A stretch of 64,000 bases of DNA from Pseudomonas sp. MWU15-20650 (GCF_023242475.1 NZ_JALJFG010000006.1:62001-126000); one strand, 5' to 3'; shown: positions 37,836 through 47,239, counted from the stretch's first letter. Translations and numbers: made by a program. Notes: generated by a model from the letters alone, not told the origin.

Positions 37836-38984
37836 ATGAGCAGCACCTTCTTCATTCCCGCCGTCAACATCATGGGCAGTGATTGCCTCGACGAAGCGAT
37901 GGTCGCCATCCGCAACTACGGTTTTCGCAAGGCCCTGATCGTCACGGATGCCGGCCTGGCCAAGGCGGGCGTTGCCGGCATGATCGCCGAGAAGCTGGCG
38001 ATGCAGGACATCGACTCGGTGATCTACGACGGCGCCAAGCCCAACCCCAATGTGGAAAATGTCGAGAACGGCCTGGTGTTGTTGCAGCGAAGCGCCTGCG
38101 ATTTCGTGGTGTCCCTGGGCGGCGGCTCGCCCCATGACTGCGCCAAGGGGATCGCCCTGTGCGCGACCAACGGCGGGCATATCGGTGACTACGAAGGCGT
38201 CGACCAATCGAGCAAGCCGCAACTGCCGCTGGTGGCCATCAACACCACTGCCGGCACCGCCAGCGAGATGACCCGTTTCTGCATCATCACGGACGAGACC
38301 CGCCACGTGAAAATGGCCATCGTCGATCGTAACGTCACGCCGTTGCTGTCCGTCAACGACCCGGCGCTGATGATCGGCATGCCCAAGGGCCTCACCGCCG
38401 CGACCGGCATGGACGCCCTGACCCACGCCATCGAAGCCTACGTGTCCACCGCTGCCACGCCGATCACCGACGCCTGCGCGATCAAGGCCATCGAACTGAT
38501 CAGTGCCAACCTGCGCCTGGCCGTGCGCGACGGCAGCGACAAGGTTGCGCGGGAAAACATGGCTTACGCCCAGTTCCTTGCCGGCATGGCATTCAACAAC
38601 GCGTCCTTGGGTTTCGTGCATGCCATGGCTCACCAACTGGGCGGCCTGTATGACTTGCCCCACGGCGTGTGCAACGCGGTGCTGCTGCCCCATGTGCAAA
38701 GCTTCAATGCCAGCGTCAGTGCCCATCGCTTGAGCGACGTTGCGCGTGCGCTCGGCGCAGACATCAAGGGCATCACGGCGGAAGAGGGCGCCCAGGCGGC
38801 CATCGCGGCGATCCGACGCTTGTCCCAGGACGTGGAGATTCCAGCCGGCCTGCGCGAACTGGGCGCCAAGCTGCAGGACATCCCGCTGCTGGCCACCAAT
38901 GCGCTGAAGGATGCGTGTGGGCTGACCAACCCACGGCGGGCCGATCAGCGTCAGATTGAAGAGATCTTTCGCAGCGCGTTCTGA
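37836..38984 (+). CDS. yiaY: Iron-containing alcohol dehydrogenase (YiaY type)
   Basis: This 382-residue type III alcohol dehydrogenase oxidises or reduces short alcohols and aldehydes with NAD. The NAD-binding [14 protein letters not shown] loop is near residue 95. Iron ligands are visible in [14 protein letters not shown] (Asp, His) and in [24 protein letters not shown] (two His, family signature). Length is typical. It is monocistronic, and a degenerate inverted repeat follows the stop. Confidence 0.92.
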   Translation: MSSTFFIPAVNIMGSDCLDEAMVAIRNYGFRKALIVTDAGLAKAGVAGMIAEKLAMQDIDSVIYDGAKPNPNVENVENGLVLLQRSACDFVVSLGGGSPHDCAKGIALCATNGGHIGDYEGVDQSSKPQLPLVAINTTAGTASEMTRFCIITDETRHVKMAIVDRNVTPLLSVNDPALMIGMPKGLTAATGMDALTHAIEAYVSTAATPITDACAIKAIELISANLRLAVRDGSDKVARENMAYAQFLAGMAFNNASLGFVHAMAHQLGGLYDLPHGVCNAVLLPHVQSFNASVSAHRLSDVARALGADIKGITAEEGAQAAIAAIRRLSQDVEIPAGLRELGAKLQDIPLLATNALKDACGLTNPRRADQRQIEEIFRSAF

Positions 38985-38992
38985 GACGGGCA

Positions 38993-39087
38993 GTCGCAAG
39001 GCGCAAGCGTTAAGCTGCAAGCTGCTAAGGTGTGAGTCTCGCACTGCGTTCAACTTGAGCATGAAGCTTGCGGCTTGCCGCTGAGGT
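38993..39087. repeat. Degenerate inverted repeat, second REP type
   Basis: GCAAGC-NNN-AAGCT motifs occur in opposite orientation (GCAAGCGTTAAGCTGCA on the left; GCAAGCCGCAAGCTTCA on the minus strand on the right) about 50 bp apart. This is a different family from the GTGGGAGG REPs. Confidence 0.5.
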
Positions 39088-39092
39088 CCCTT

Positions 39093-39767
39093 ATGAGAGT
39101 TCTATTATTCGGCGCTACCGGCATGGTCGGCCAGGGCGTGCTGCGCGAGTGCCTGCTTGCCCCTGACGTGCAGGAAGTCGTCGCCGTTGGCCGTACGCCC
39201 TTGACCCAAGAGCACGGCAAGCTGCATCAGGTGTTGCACAGCGACATGCTGGATTTCCAACCGCTGGAAAACCTGTTGCAAGGCTTCGATGCGTGTTTCT
39301 TCTGCCTCGGCGTGTCGTCGGCGGGCATGGACGAAGCCCGCTATACCCACCTCACTTATGACCTGACCCTGGTGGCTGCCAGCACCTTGGCGCGACTCAA
39401 CCCGCACATGACATTTATCTATGTGTCCGGCGCGGGTACTGACAGCTCCGAGGGGGGCAAGTCGATGTGGGCGCGGGTCAAGGGCAAGACCGAAAATGCC
39501 TTGCTGCGCCTGCCGTTCAAGGCGGTGTATGTGTTTCGGCCGGGGATCATCCAGCCGTTGCATGGCGTGCGTTCGAAGACGCCGTTGTACCAATCGTTCT
39601 ATAGCGTGCTCGGGCCTGTGCTCTCGTTTGTGCGGCGGGTAAAACCGGGTTGGGTGGTGAGCACCGAGACCGTCGGCCGTGCGATGTTGCAGGCCGCGAG
39701 CCAAGGTGCGCCGCAGCCGGTGGTGGAACAGGCCGAGATCAATCGCCTGGCCGTTGAGCGTCGTTGA
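39093..39767 (+). CDS. NAD(P)-binding Rossmann-fold (atypical SDR) protein
   Basis: This 224-residue protein has an N-terminal dinucleotide loop MRVLLFGATGMVGQGVLREC and strand-loop elements ACFFCLGVSS and TFIYVSGAGTDSSEGGKSMWARVKGKTENAL. The extended-SDR catalytic YxxxK is replaced by a W-x3-K arrangement, as in the NmrA/HTATIP2-like atypical group. The ATG at 39093 follows TGAGG. Function is unknown; it may sense redox state or act as an oxidoreductase. Confidence 0.82.
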   Translation: MRVLLFGATGMVGQGVLRECLLAPDVQEVVAVGRTPLTQEHGKLHQVLHSDMLDFQPLENLLQGFDACFFCLGVSSAGMDEARYTHLTYDLTLVAASTLARLNPHMTFIYVSGAGTDSSEGGKSMWARVKGKTENALLRLPFKAVYVFRPGIIQPLHGVRSKTPLYQSFYSVLGPVLSFVRRVKPGWVVSTETVGRAMLQAASQGAPQPVVEQAEINRLAVERR

Positions 39768-39798
39768 TATTGCACAGGCGCCGGGTGTCTGGAGCTGA

Positions 39799-39969
39799 TC
39801 AGCCGGCCGTTGCCAGCGTGCGAGCCGGGGTGGCGCTGAACTGAATGAACGCCACGCCTGCGATCAACAACAATGCCCCCAGCACTCGCGGCATGGTCAG
39901 CTGGCGCTCCACCAGGCCGAACAGGCCGTAATGGTCGAGCAGTAAAGCGGCCAGAATTTGCCTCCCAGA
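39799..39969 (-). pseudogene. C-terminal remnant of a YdcZ (DUF606) DMT transporter
   Basis: Read on the minus strand, about 55 codons end at the TGA at 39799-39801: QILAALLLDHYGLFGL, RQLTMPRVLGALLLIAG and VAFIQFSATPARTL. This is the end of a DUF606/YdcZ-type transporter (final loop and last helix). The preceding roughly 90 residues of the family are missing, and the frame degenerates just before the lysR gene. It is therefore a 5'-deleted stub without a start. Confidence 0.68.
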
Positions 39970-40031
39970 GGTTTTGCTGGACTCTAGGCTATTCGTCGCG
40001 CAAATTTAAATTCCTGTTTCTTATGCTGGCC

Positions 40032-40952
40032 ATGCAGCTGATGAATGATTTGCGCCGCATCGACCTCAACCTGTTGGTGGCCCTGGACGCCCTGCTCAGT
40101 GAGCAACACGTCACGCGGGCTGCCGAGCGCCTGCACCTGAGCCAGCCGGCGGTTAGCCATGCGTTGGCGCGCTTGCGCGACATGCTCGGTGATCCGCTGC
40201 TGGTGCGCCAGGGCGGCACGCTGGTGCCGACTGCCCGTGCCTTGGAACTGGCGGCACCGCTGGCCGAAGCCTTGGCCCAGGTGCAGGCGTTGCTGGCGCC
40301 GAACCAGTTTGACCCGACGTCGGCCAAGCGCCGGTTTCGTCTGGCGATGTCGGACTACAGCGCGGCGATTTTCCTGCCGAAGCTGGTCCGTGTCTTACGG
40401 CATGAAGCGCCTGGCATTGACCTGCAAATCATCCAGGCCAGCCGTGAAGGCATGGTCGACGGCGTGCTCAATGGCGATCTCGACCTCGCCGCCGGGGTCT
40501 TTCCCGATATGCCCGCCGAGTTACACACCACGCCCTTGTTCGCGGAGCATTACACCTGCCTGGTGGACCGCCACAGCCTGCCGGCCAGCGGCATGCTCGA
40601 CCTGCCTACCTACTTGTCACGCCCCCATGTACTACTGGAGATGCGCGGCAGCGGCACCCCGGAAATCGAGCGGGCGTTGGCAGCGATTCGTGAGCGGCGG
40701 CATGTGGCGGTCAGCCTGCCGCACTGGGGCGTAGCGCCGCAGTTGATTCAGGGCACGGACCTGATTTTGACCGTATCGTCCCGCGGCTTGCTGAACATTG
40801 ATCACGCGCAGCTGTTGGCTGTACCACCGCCATTTCATATTCCATCGTTTGCCTTTGAGCTGGCGTGGCATGCACGGCGGGGTGGGGATTCGGGCTTGCA
40901 GTGGTTGATCGGGCAGATGCAGGGTGTATTGTCCGAAGGTCACCGAGAATAA
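40032..40952 (+). CDS. LysR-family transcriptional regulator
   Basis: This 306-residue LysR regulator has its helix-turn-helix in [48 protein letters not shown] (residues about 12-58). The effector domain starts with [20 protein letters not shown]. Candidate ATGs at 40023, 40032 and 40041 lie within 18 bp and none has a good ribosome site; 40032 was chosen as a compromise. It is followed 11 bp later by fosA. A truncated transporter stub lies directly upstream on the other strand, so its original divergent target may have been lost. Confidence 0.87.
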   Translation: MQLMNDLRRIDLNLLVALDALLSEQHVTRAAERLHLSQPAVSHALARLRDMLGDPLLVRQGGTLVPTARALELAAPLAEALAQVQALLAPNQFDPTSAKRRFRLAMSDYSAAIFLPKLVRVLRHEAPGIDLQIIQASREGMVDGVLNGDLDLAAGVFPDMPAELHTTPLFAEHYTCLVDRHSLPASGMLDLPTYLSRPHVLLEMRGSGTPEIERALAAIRERRHVAVSLPHWGVAPQLIQGTDLILTVSSRGLLNIDHAQLLAVPPPFHIPSFAFELAWHARRGGDSGLQWLIGQMQGVLSEGHRE

Positions 40953-40963
40953 GGAAAGTCCAC

Positions 40964-41380
40964 ATGCTCTCAGGTTTCAACCACCTGACCCTGGCCGTGA
41001 CCGATGTGCCGCGCAGCGTCGAGTTCTATCAAGACCTGTTGGGTCTTTGGCTCGACGCCACTTGGGACAACGGTGCCTACCTCTCCTTGCCTGGGCTCTG
41101 GCTTTGCTTGTCGCTGGACCCCTTGCGCGCAAGTGCCCCGAGAGCCGATTACACCCATTACGCCTTTACCGTCGATGCGGGTCACTTCGCCGCGTTGGTC
41201 GAGCGCCTGCAAGCCGCCGGCGTACGCGAGTGGCGCGACAACCGCAGCGAGGGGGCGTCGTTTTATTTCCTCGATCCCGATGGCCACAAGCTGGAAGCCC
41301 ATGTCGGTCACTTGGCTTCGCGCCTGCAGGCGTGTCGCGAAAAGCCCTATGCCGGCATGACGTTTTACCCGCCGCACTGA
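40964..41380 (+). CDS. fosA: Fosfomycin resistance glutathione transferase FosA
   Basis: This 138-residue vicinal-oxygen-chelate enzyme adds glutathione to fosfomycin. It agrees with chromosomal Pseudomonas Fos[13 protein letters not shown] with metal ligand His7, DYTHYAF with the second His (near residue 65), and [17 protein letters not shown] with the glutamate ligand (near residue 111). The C-terminus PYAGMTFYP is typical. The ATG at 40964 is preceded by AAGGAAAG. It is in one transcript with the lysR gene 11 bp upstream. Confidence 0.93.
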   Translation: MLSGFNHLTLAVTDVPRSVEFYQDLLGLWLDATWDNGAYLSLPGLWLCLSLDPLRASAPRADYTHYAFTVDAGHFAALVERLQAAGVREWRDNRSEGASFYFLDPDGHKLEAHVGHLASRLQACREKPYAGMTFYPPH

Positions 41381-41427
41381 AACATGCAGAATCAATCGCC
41401 CTTGCACGCCTTTCAGAGTGTCTGCCC

Positions 41428-42069
41428 ATGACTCCATCCTTGCTGTTCGCCGTCCTCGCGTCGGGGTTTATCTACGGGATTACGCCCGGCCCGGGGGTAT
41501 TGGCCGTGTTCGGCATTGGTGCCGCCCGCGGCCGCCGTGCCGGAGCAGGTTTTCTGTGTGGGCATTTGCTGGGCGACGTGGTGTGGTGCAGCACCGCGCT
41601 GATTGCGATTGTGGGCGCGCGGGAAGTCGGCAGCACGGCGTTTGACGTGTTGGGCGTACTCAGCGGCTTGTACCTGTTCTGGCTGGGCTGGCGTGCGATT
41701 CGCACCCAGCGCCGCAGCAGCGATGCTCCCCAAGGTGCGGCGCGACACCCGTTCTGGCATGGCATTCTGTTCGGCCTCACCAACCCCAAGGCCTACCCGG
41801 TTGCGGTGGCGACCTTTACCGCGTTGCTGTCCAGCCGTGCCGAGTTATTGACCTGGTCGATGCTGCCGTCACTGATCGTCCTGAGCTTTGTCGGCGGCCT
41901 GTTGGCCTACGCGATCCTGATCGGCGTGGTCGGCGCCCAGCGGGTACGCACGGTGTATCAGCGTCATGAAGTCCTGATCACCCAACTCTGTGGCGTGATG
42001 TTTATCGGCTTCGCTATCAACGCCTTGGCGCATGCATTACCTGGCCTGTTCGGCAGTAAACCGGCCTGA
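41428..42069 (+). CDS. LysE/RhtB-family exporter
   Basis: This 213-residue inner-membrane protein of the LysE superfamily has six hydrophobic segments, the early ITPGPGVLAVFGIGAARGRRAG signature, and FGLTNPKAYPVAVATF at the centre. It probably exports an amino acid or derivative. It lies 47 bp after fosA on the same strand and may share its transcript. The ATG at 41428 gives the family N-terminus. Confidence 0.87.
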   Translation: MTPSLLFAVLASGFIYGITPGPGVLAVFGIGAARGRRAGAGFLCGHLLGDVVWCSTALIAIVGAREVGSTAFDVLGVLSGLYLFWLGWRAIRTQRRSSDAPQGAARHPFWHGILFGLTNPKAYPVAVATFTALLSSRAELLTWSMLPSLIVLSFVGGLLAYAILIGVVGAQRVRTVYQRHEVLITQLCGVMFIGFAINALAHALPGLFGSKPA

Positions 42070-42187
42070 CGTGGCAACGACCGTTCGTCGTACGGGCAAG
42101 TTTTTTCTAAACCTTTATCGCGCTGAAAATTCGAACTCAGAGCGGGGTGTCGTGCCCGCACCTATTTTTGCCCTGGAGGAACCCATC

Positions 42188-42715
42188 ATGAGCCGCATGG
42201 CTATCCGGTTACGCACCGCCAGTTTCGCGATGCTGCTGGGCCTCGGCGCCAGCAATGCCTTCGCCCAGTCGCCGGCCGAATTCATCGAGCAGGCTTCGGC
42301 CAAGGGGATGGCCGATATCGAAACCAGTCGCATGGCCCACGCCAAAACGTCATCCCAGGAAATCAAGGATTACACCATCGAGGTCATCAACGAGCGCACG
42401 TTGGCCAACCAGCACTTGGCGGCGATTGCCAAGAAGCTCGACCTGCCGGTGGCTGCGCGGGAGAAAATCGTTGATAAAGCCCAAACCCTGATGCCCGAAC
42501 TGAAGGAGGGTGACTCTTTCGACGCGGCCTACACCGCCCAGCAGGTCAAGGAAAACGAAGACGCCATCGCCCTGTTCAAACAGGAAGGCGCGGCATCCGA
42601 TGTGCCGGAAATAAAGGCGCTGGTGGATGAGACCTTGCCCAAGCTGGAAGAACGGCTGCAAAAAGCCCGAGCCCTGGCGTCGACTTACGGTAAAGGTCAT
42701 CAAGGCGACGGTTGA
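42188..42715 (+). CDS. Periplasmic DUF4142 protein
   Basis: This 175-residue protein has a signal peptide (RTASFAMLLGLGASNAFA, cut before QSPAEF) and a DUF4142 ferritin-like helical bundle: FIEQASAKGMADIETSRMAHAKTSSQEIKDYTIEVINERTLANQHL. The ATG at 42188 has a strong GGAGG site. The 118 bp upstream hold no gene and no motif I can support. DUF4142 proteins often appear under stress control; the role is unknown. Confidence 0.86.
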   Translation: MSRMAIRLRTASFAMLLGLGASNAFAQSPAEFIEQASAKGMADIETSRMAHAKTSSQEIKDYTIEVINERTLANQHLAAIAKKLDLPVAAREKIVDKAQTLMPELKEGDSFDAAYTAQQVKENEDAIALFKQEGAASDVPEIKALVDETLPKLEERLQKARALASTYGKGHQGDG

Positions 42716-42734
42716 GTGTGTCACTTGAAATAAC

Positions 42735-42772
42735 AAACGGCGGTGGATGCTTATCCAACCGCCGTTTTTTTT
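42735..42772 (+). terminator. Terminator of the DUF4142 gene
   Basis: A stem of about 14 bp (AAACGGCGGTGGAT with its complement, one bulge, loop GCTT) is followed by eight T on the plus strand. The T run reaches the stop codon of the convergent iron-permease-like gene. Confidence 0.85.
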
Positions 42773-43196
42773 ACGCCTGGTTCAGGTCCGTCTTGGACTG
42801 GCCCCCAGGGTCGGGCGCGGCGCCGCAATCGCTGTTCAAACTCACGGTGTCGGTGTTGCCGATGCTGCGATAGGCCAGGCGCAGTTTTTCCAGCTCCTTA
42901 CGGTCCAGGGCATCCAGGCCGAGCACGGCATTCTGTGCATCCTTGGACACACGCAACAGCTCATCGATCTTGATATGCAGGATGTCGTTGTCGCGGTTTT
43001 GCGTGTTCTGGATCAGGAACACCATCAGGAAAGTGATGATGGTGGTCGAGGTGTTGATGATCAGTTGCCAGGTGTCGTTGTAGTGGAAATACGGCCCGCT
43101 CAGACTCCACAGTAAAATCAGTGCGACGGCGGCATAGAACGTCCGGGCACTGCCTGCCCAGCGGGAGAGTGATTGTGAGATTGCGGAGAATTTCAT
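42771..43196 (-). CDS. Low-affinity iron permease-family membrane protein
   Basis: This 141-residue protein is of the PF04120 (low affinity iron permease) type. It has two transmembrane helices (TFYAAVALILLWSLSGPYF and LIINTSTTIITFLMVFLIQNTQNRD) followed by DNDILHIKIDELLRVSKDAQNAVLGLDALDRKELEKL, the conserved cytoplasmic segment. The ATG at 43194-43196 is the start that fits the family. Despite the name, transport has not been shown for the bacterial members. The C-terminus is polar and variable. Confidence 0.84.
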   Translation of the reverse strand: MKFSAISQSLSRWAGSARTFYAAVALILLWSLSGPYFHYNDTWQLIINTSTTIITFLMVFLIQNTQNRDNDILHIKIDELLRVSKDAQNAVLGLDALDRKELEKLRLAYRSIGNTDTVSLNSDCGAAPDPGGQSKTDLNQA

Positions 43197-43372
43197 GACC
43201 GTTTCCTTAAAGGTGGCTGATGAAAATACTGACCGCAGGCACGCTCTGAAATTTCTTTTTACAACTGACGATTTGAACCCATGGGTGCGTTTTTTTACCG
43301 GACAGTTGGGAGTGGGCCTACGGCGCTCGGCAGCCATGAGCGCAAGACTGGGTTTTTACCTGGATACTCCCC

Positions 43373-44155
43373 ATGCAAGCGGCTGTTACCGATGACCTGT
43401 GCACGCTTTATCACCAGACTGAAGACCATTTTTTTGCCGCGACGTGTCCGCTGCATCACCGCTATAGCGCCGGCGTCAATGCTTATTTCACCGATGAATA
43501 TGCCAATCCGTTCAGTTTGTTGTTTATCCGGGTAGGCAGTGCGCCGTTGGGTGAGGCAATGGCTGCGCCCTTGGACTTGATCCGCCGAACCCAGCAGGCG
43601 GTACGCATAGTGATTCATGAGGGAAAGGTCGAGGAGGTACACGAGGCGTTGACGGCGCTTGGCTTTCTGGCGGCCGAAACGACCATCGCGATGGCCCTCG
43701 AACTGTCGCGCTTTGCTCCATCGATGAGCGAGCACGGTGTGCAGATCAGCCTGACTCGAAACCTGGAGGACTGGGCAGCCCCCATTGGCAGTGCGTTCTT
43801 GATGCGGCCCGAGGATGTTGCGCATTACCAGGCTCGGCACCAGTGTGCATTGGACGGGGGCCAAGCGCTTGAGCACTTCACCTTGTCCGTCGAGGGGCAG
43901 TGCGTATGTTCGTTGACGCTGTCGCTATGTGATGGGGTGGCTCGGCTTAACGATGTGGGAACAATCAAGGCGTTCAGTGGAAGAGGCTACGCCACCCGAT
44001 TGATTCAAGCGGCACTGCTTCATGCCTCCAGCCTGGGCGCCCAACGATGCTTTCTTGAGGCATCGTTGGACGGTTGCTCGCTGTATCGCCGGTTGGGTTT
44101 CGAGACGTTATTCGAGTATCGGGCTTTTATCCGTGGGCCCGTCGCAGGCCCGTGA
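43373..44155 (+). CDS. GNAT-family acetyltransferase
   Basis: This 260-residue protein has a GNAT domain in its last third: the acetyl-CoA loop is RLNDVGTIKAFSGRGYATRLIQAALLHASSLGAQRCFLEAS, followed by SLYRRLGFETLFEYRAFI. The N-terminal 150 residues are a second, divergent GNAT-like half as in tandem-type members. Its end abuts ogt with no gap (stop ends 44155, ogt stop begins 44156). The substrate is not known. Confidence 0.82.
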   Translation: MQAAVTDDLCTLYHQTEDHFFAATCPLHHRYSAGVNAYFTDEYANPFSLLFIRVGSAPLGEAMAAPLDLIRRTQQAVRIVIHEGKVEEVHEALTALGFLAAETTIAMALELSRFAPSMSEHGVQISLTRNLEDWAAPIGSAFLMRPEDVAHYQARHQCALDGGQALEHFTLSVEGQCVCSLTLSLCDGVARLNDVGTIKAFSGRGYATRLIQAALLHASSLGAQRCFLEASLDGCSLYRRLGFETLFEYRAFIRGPVAGP

Positions 44156-44656
44156 TCAGAACGCCATTTTTTGCTGGCCGCGATGCTCCAGCGTCAACAG
44201 ATATTGCTTGGCCTTGAGCCCGCCGGCAAACCCGGTCAGGGTTCCCGAGGCACCGATTACCCGATGGCAGGGCGCAATGATCGAGATCGGATTGCGCCCG
44301 TTGGCGGCGCCCACCGCTCGCACGGCTTTGGGGTTACCTATCTGCTGGGCGATCTGGCTGTAGCTGCGGGTTTCGCCGAAGGGGATGGTCAGCAGCGCCT
44401 GCCAGACTTGCTTCTGAAACGCTGTGCCGGTGAAGTCCAGTTCCAGCTCGAACTGGCTGCGAGTACCGGCGAAGTATTCCTTCAACTGACGCGCGGTTTC
44501 CAGCAGCACCGGGCTGTCGTGGGCTTCGCGCAACTCGCCCAGGCGCACGCGGTTGTCGCGCTCGACTTCCCACAGGATGGCGCTGAGTTTGCCGTTGCGC
44601 GCCACCAGGGTGAGTTCACCGACAGGCGAAGGCATGAGTGTGTATTCGTAAGTCAT
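44156..44656 (-). CDS. ogt: Methylated-DNA--protein-cysteine methyltransferase Ogt
   Basis: This 166-residue DNA repair protein removes O6-alkyl groups from guanine by suicide transfer to its cysteine. The acceptor is in SIIAPCHRVIGASG (Cys near residue 129). The DNA-binding helix-turn-helix is RSYSQIAQQIGNPKAVRAVGAANGRNP, and the N-terminal ribonuclease-like domain begins MTYEYTLMPSPVGELTLV. Length and order fit Ogt rather than Ada. Monocistronic. Confidence 0.95.
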   Translation of the reverse strand: MTYEYTLMPSPVGELTLVARNGKLSAILWEVERDNRVRLGELREAHDSPVLLETARQLKEYFAGTRSQFELELDFTGTAFQKQVWQALLTIPFGETRSYSQIAQQIGNPKAVRAVGAANGRNPISIIAPCHRVIGASGTLTGFAGGLKAKQYLLTLEHRGQQKMAF

Positions 44657-44809
44657 GAGCAGGCTCCTCGGAGGTGAGCGTTAAAGGCTACGACGCTACG
44701 GTAGAACGCCCCGCAGGCTTGGAAACTACGTTTCTTGCGGTCAAATTCTTTTGCCGTCAGAGCTTCTAGTAAACCCAACTTGAATAGTACGGATACCCAT
44801 AGAGCCAGG

Positions 44810-45010
44810 AGACCCCCGAGCGGCTTTTTCTTCCGGGTGATTCAGTACATATTCATCGATGCGATTGAGCAGATACCCGGCAGCGTGATATTGAGCTTAG
44901 GTGCAGCCGGCATATTGGGGGTTGGCCGCGTGCAAGGTGGCTTGTTGGGCGACGGGAATCGGCGCTCCATCCTCTGCGAGCGTTTCGAAATGATCAACAC
45001 TCTTCCTACC
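44810..45010 (-). pseudogene. hicB: Decayed hicB-like antitoxin
   Basis: Within a 429-bp stretch lacking intact genes, the minus strand encodes pieces of a HicB antitoxin in two frames. The first is HFETLAEDGAPIPVAQQATLHAANPQYAG, the linker of the HicB partial-RNase-H domain, ending in a stop. Then PKLNITLPG in one frame is followed by YLLNRIDEYVLNHPEEK in another, the ribbon-helix-helix end. The N-terminal part, the segment joining the two blocks and the final residues are missing or frame-shifted. No hicA toxin is beside it. The remaining parts of the gap (44657-44809 and 45011-45085) show nothing I can name. Confidence 0.62.
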
Positions 45011-45085
45011 GATGATCGATGACCGACGTTTCGGTGAGCGTTGAATGAAGTGTATGAGCGCACAGGAAGGGCGCTGTCGAAGGTC

Positions 45086-45979
45086 TTACGTGCTGGGTAA
45101 TGACTGCCCCAGAACAGCGAGAAACGCATCCGCCAATGCATTTTTTCTGGCCGTCGGCGTCAGCACCAGTAGTTGCGCACACGCATCAGCTTCCAGCATC
45201 GGCTTATACGTCACGCCTTTGTTCATCAGGCTCTGCGTACAGTCGGGCACCAGTGCCACGCCTTGCCCGGCGGCGACCAGGGCAATGATCGAGGTGATCT
45301 GCCGCCCGGTCGGTCCGGTGCGCAGGGGCACACCGTGATGCCGGAACAACTGCTCGATGGACTGGTTCAGCCCCGAGCCGTAATCCGCTGGAAACAGTAT
45401 CAACGGATAAGCACTGAGCTGCGCCAGGCTGACAGCCGGCCGGCGGGCCAAAGGGCTGTCGCTGGAGACCGCCGCCACCAGGCGTTCCTCGCCAAGGGAG
45501 CGTGCCTGCACCGCCTGGTTTTGCGGCAACAGGCGACTCAAACCGATATCCAGGCGCCCATCCGCCACTTGCGCGCCCAAGCTGCCGGAGGCGCATTCCA
45601 CCAAGGTCAACTGCACCTCGGGAAAGCGCTGGGCGAATGCCTGGATCGTCTGGCTGAACAGGTCCGACAGGGCGATTGAGCTGACGTACCCGAGTGCCAA
45701 TTGGCCTGCGGTGCCCGCCGCCAACTTGTCGGCGATGACTCGCGCCAGTTCAACTTGCTCCAACACGCCACGTGCATAGGGCAAGAACGAACGGCCTTGC
45801 GGGGTAAGGGAGACCGCACGGCTGGTGCGATCAAACAGCTTGAATCCGAGCTCCGTCTCCAGTGCTGAGATCTGGCGGGTCAATGGTGGCTGGGCCAAAT
45901 GCAGGCGAAGTGCTGCGCGGCCGAAGTGCAGTTCTTCGGCGACCGTCAGAAAGTAACGCAGCTTGCGCAGGTCGATCAT
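45086..45979 (-). CDS. LysR-family regulator of the divergent MFS pair
   Basis: This 297-residue LysR regulator begins MIDLRKLRYFLTVAEELHFGRAALRLHLAQPPLTRQISALE, the form typical of the CatM/BenM-like branch. The effector domain follows (GQLALGYVSSIALSDLF). It is divergent from an MFS gene 96 bp away, the classic LysR arrangement. The intergenic space has TATCAAT and GTATTGG in opposite orientation around CGGTCGAAATTCG, a plausible binding site. The effector is unknown. Confidence 0.88.
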   Translation of the reverse strand: MIDLRKLRYFLTVAEELHFGRAALRLHLAQPPLTRQISALETELGFKLFDRTSRAVSLTPQGRSFLPYARGVLEQVELARVIADKLAAGTAGQLALGYVSSIALSDLFSQTIQAFAQRFPEVQLTLVECASGSLGAQVADGRLDIGLSRLLPQNQAVQARSLGEERLVAAVSSDSPLARRPAVSLAQLSAYPLILFPADYGSGLNQSIEQLFRHHGVPLRTGPTGRQITSIIALVAAGQGVALVPDCTQSLMNKGVTYKPMLEADACAQLLVLTPTARKNALADAFLAVLGQSLPST

Positions 45980-46075
45980 CCTGATCCTTAGGGTATCAAT
46001 CGGTCGAAATTCGGTATTGGTTTAAGACCTGTCGGCCATTCTATAAAGACCTCACAACATAAAACGAGAGGTTTC

Positions 46076-47239
46076 ATGAAACCGCGCCTGCATTGTGCCC
46101 GTCTTGCCCTGTTCCTGTGTGGATGCGCGGCGTTTCTTAATCTCTATGCCACCCAGAGCATCCTCGCGACCTTTGCCACCCAGTTTGATATCAGCGCCAG
46201 GGCGGCGGGCTGGAGTATCACCGTCACCACACTGGCCGTGGCGATCACCGCGCCGTTTGTCAGCCGCCTGACCGGGCGTTTCGAGCAACGCACAGTGATC
46301 GCCGTGGCCGCGCTGTTGTTGGCCGTGCCCGCCCTGATGACCGCCTCTGCCGACAGTTTTGCCGAAGTGCTGGTGTGGCGGTTTGTCGAGGGCATGTTGA
46401 TCCCTGTGGTGTTTGCCACCAGTGTGGCGTATATCGGCGACCGTTGGAGCGGCGCGACGGTGACCGAAGTCACCAGCCTCTATGTGGCGGGCACCGTGTT
46501 GGGCGGGTTTGCCGGACGCTTCGTCACTGGCGTGATGACTGAATACGTCGGCTGGCGCGAAGCCTTTGAATGGCTGGCCGTGCTGAGCCTGATGGTCGGT
46601 GGGTTCATTCAGTTTTTATTGCCCGCCAACCGGCCGCGAATCGAGCGACTCAAAAACTCGTCTTCAGGCGTTTTTCGCACGCCGTTGCTGGCCGCATACG
46701 CCGTAGGTTTTTGCGTGCTGTTCTCCCAGGTCGCGGCGTTTACCTACGCGGGGTTGTACCTTGGCCAGCCACCGTTCAACTGGGGGCCTGCGGCGTTGGG
46801 CACGTTGTACATGGTGTTCCTGCTGGCCCTGATCGTGATCCCCATCGCCGGTCGCCTCAGCAAAGCCCGACCTCACGCCGAGCTGCTGGCTGGCGCTGCC
46901 GTGCTTGGCGTCAGTGGTTCAGCGCTGACACTGGCACCGCCGCTGTGGTGCATCGTGGTGGGCCTGGCGCTCAGTTCCACCGGTGTGTTTCTCGCTCAGG
47001 CCGCGGCCAATGCCTTCATCAGCGCCACCGCCCACGGCAACAAGACGGGGGCCGTGGGCGTTTACCTCACGTGTTATTACCTGGGCGGCAGCTGCGGTGC
47101 CATGGTTCCCGCGCTGATCTGGGAGCGCTGGGGCTGGGTGGGCTGTGTGGTGCTGATCATCGGTTTTCAACTACTGACCCTGCTGATCGCCCTGACCGGC
47201 TGGAAGCGCCTTGAACCTGAACTGATCCCAACACCATGA
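46076..47239 (+). CDS. MFS transporter (DHA1-like)
   Basis: This 387-residue permease has about twelve helices. The segment CAAFLNLYATQSILATFATQFDISARAAGW is characteristic of YnfM-like inner-membrane transporters, with FVSRLTGRFEQRTVIA as the loop 2-3 motif. It overlaps the following MFS gene by ATGA (47236-47239), so both are made from one transcript, probably activated by the divergent LysR protein. The substrate is unknown. Confidence 0.85.
   Translation: MKPRLHCARLALFLCGCAAFLNLYATQSILATFATQFDISARAAGWSITVTTLAVAITAPFVSRLTGRFEQRTVIAVAALLLAVPALMTASADSFAEVLVWRFVEGMLIPVVFATSVAYIGDRWSGATVTEVTSLYVAGTVLGGFAGRFVTGVMTEYVGWREAFEWLAVLSLMVGGFIQFLLPANRPRIERLKNSSSGVFRTPLLAAYAVGFCVLFSQVAAFTYAGLYLGQPPFNWGPAALGTLYMVFLLALIVIPIAGRLSKARPHAELLAGAAVLGVSGSALTLAPPLWCIVVGLALSSTGVFLAQAAANAFISATAHGNKTGAVGVYLTCYYLGGSCGAMVPALIWERWGWVGCVVLIIGFQLLTLLIALTGWKRLEPELIPTP

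Noticed and set aside
42070..42187. GAACTC followed by G-rich sequence as an AlgU-type promoter for the DUF4142 gene
   Set aside because: The -10 half (TCTGA) is not found at the required spacing.
44735..45141. Two small ORFs (95 codons plus strand, 99 codons minus strand) in the gap between ogt and lysR
   Set aside because: Neither has a ribosome site or plausible protein character; the minus strand is better explained as a frame-shifted hicB remnant.
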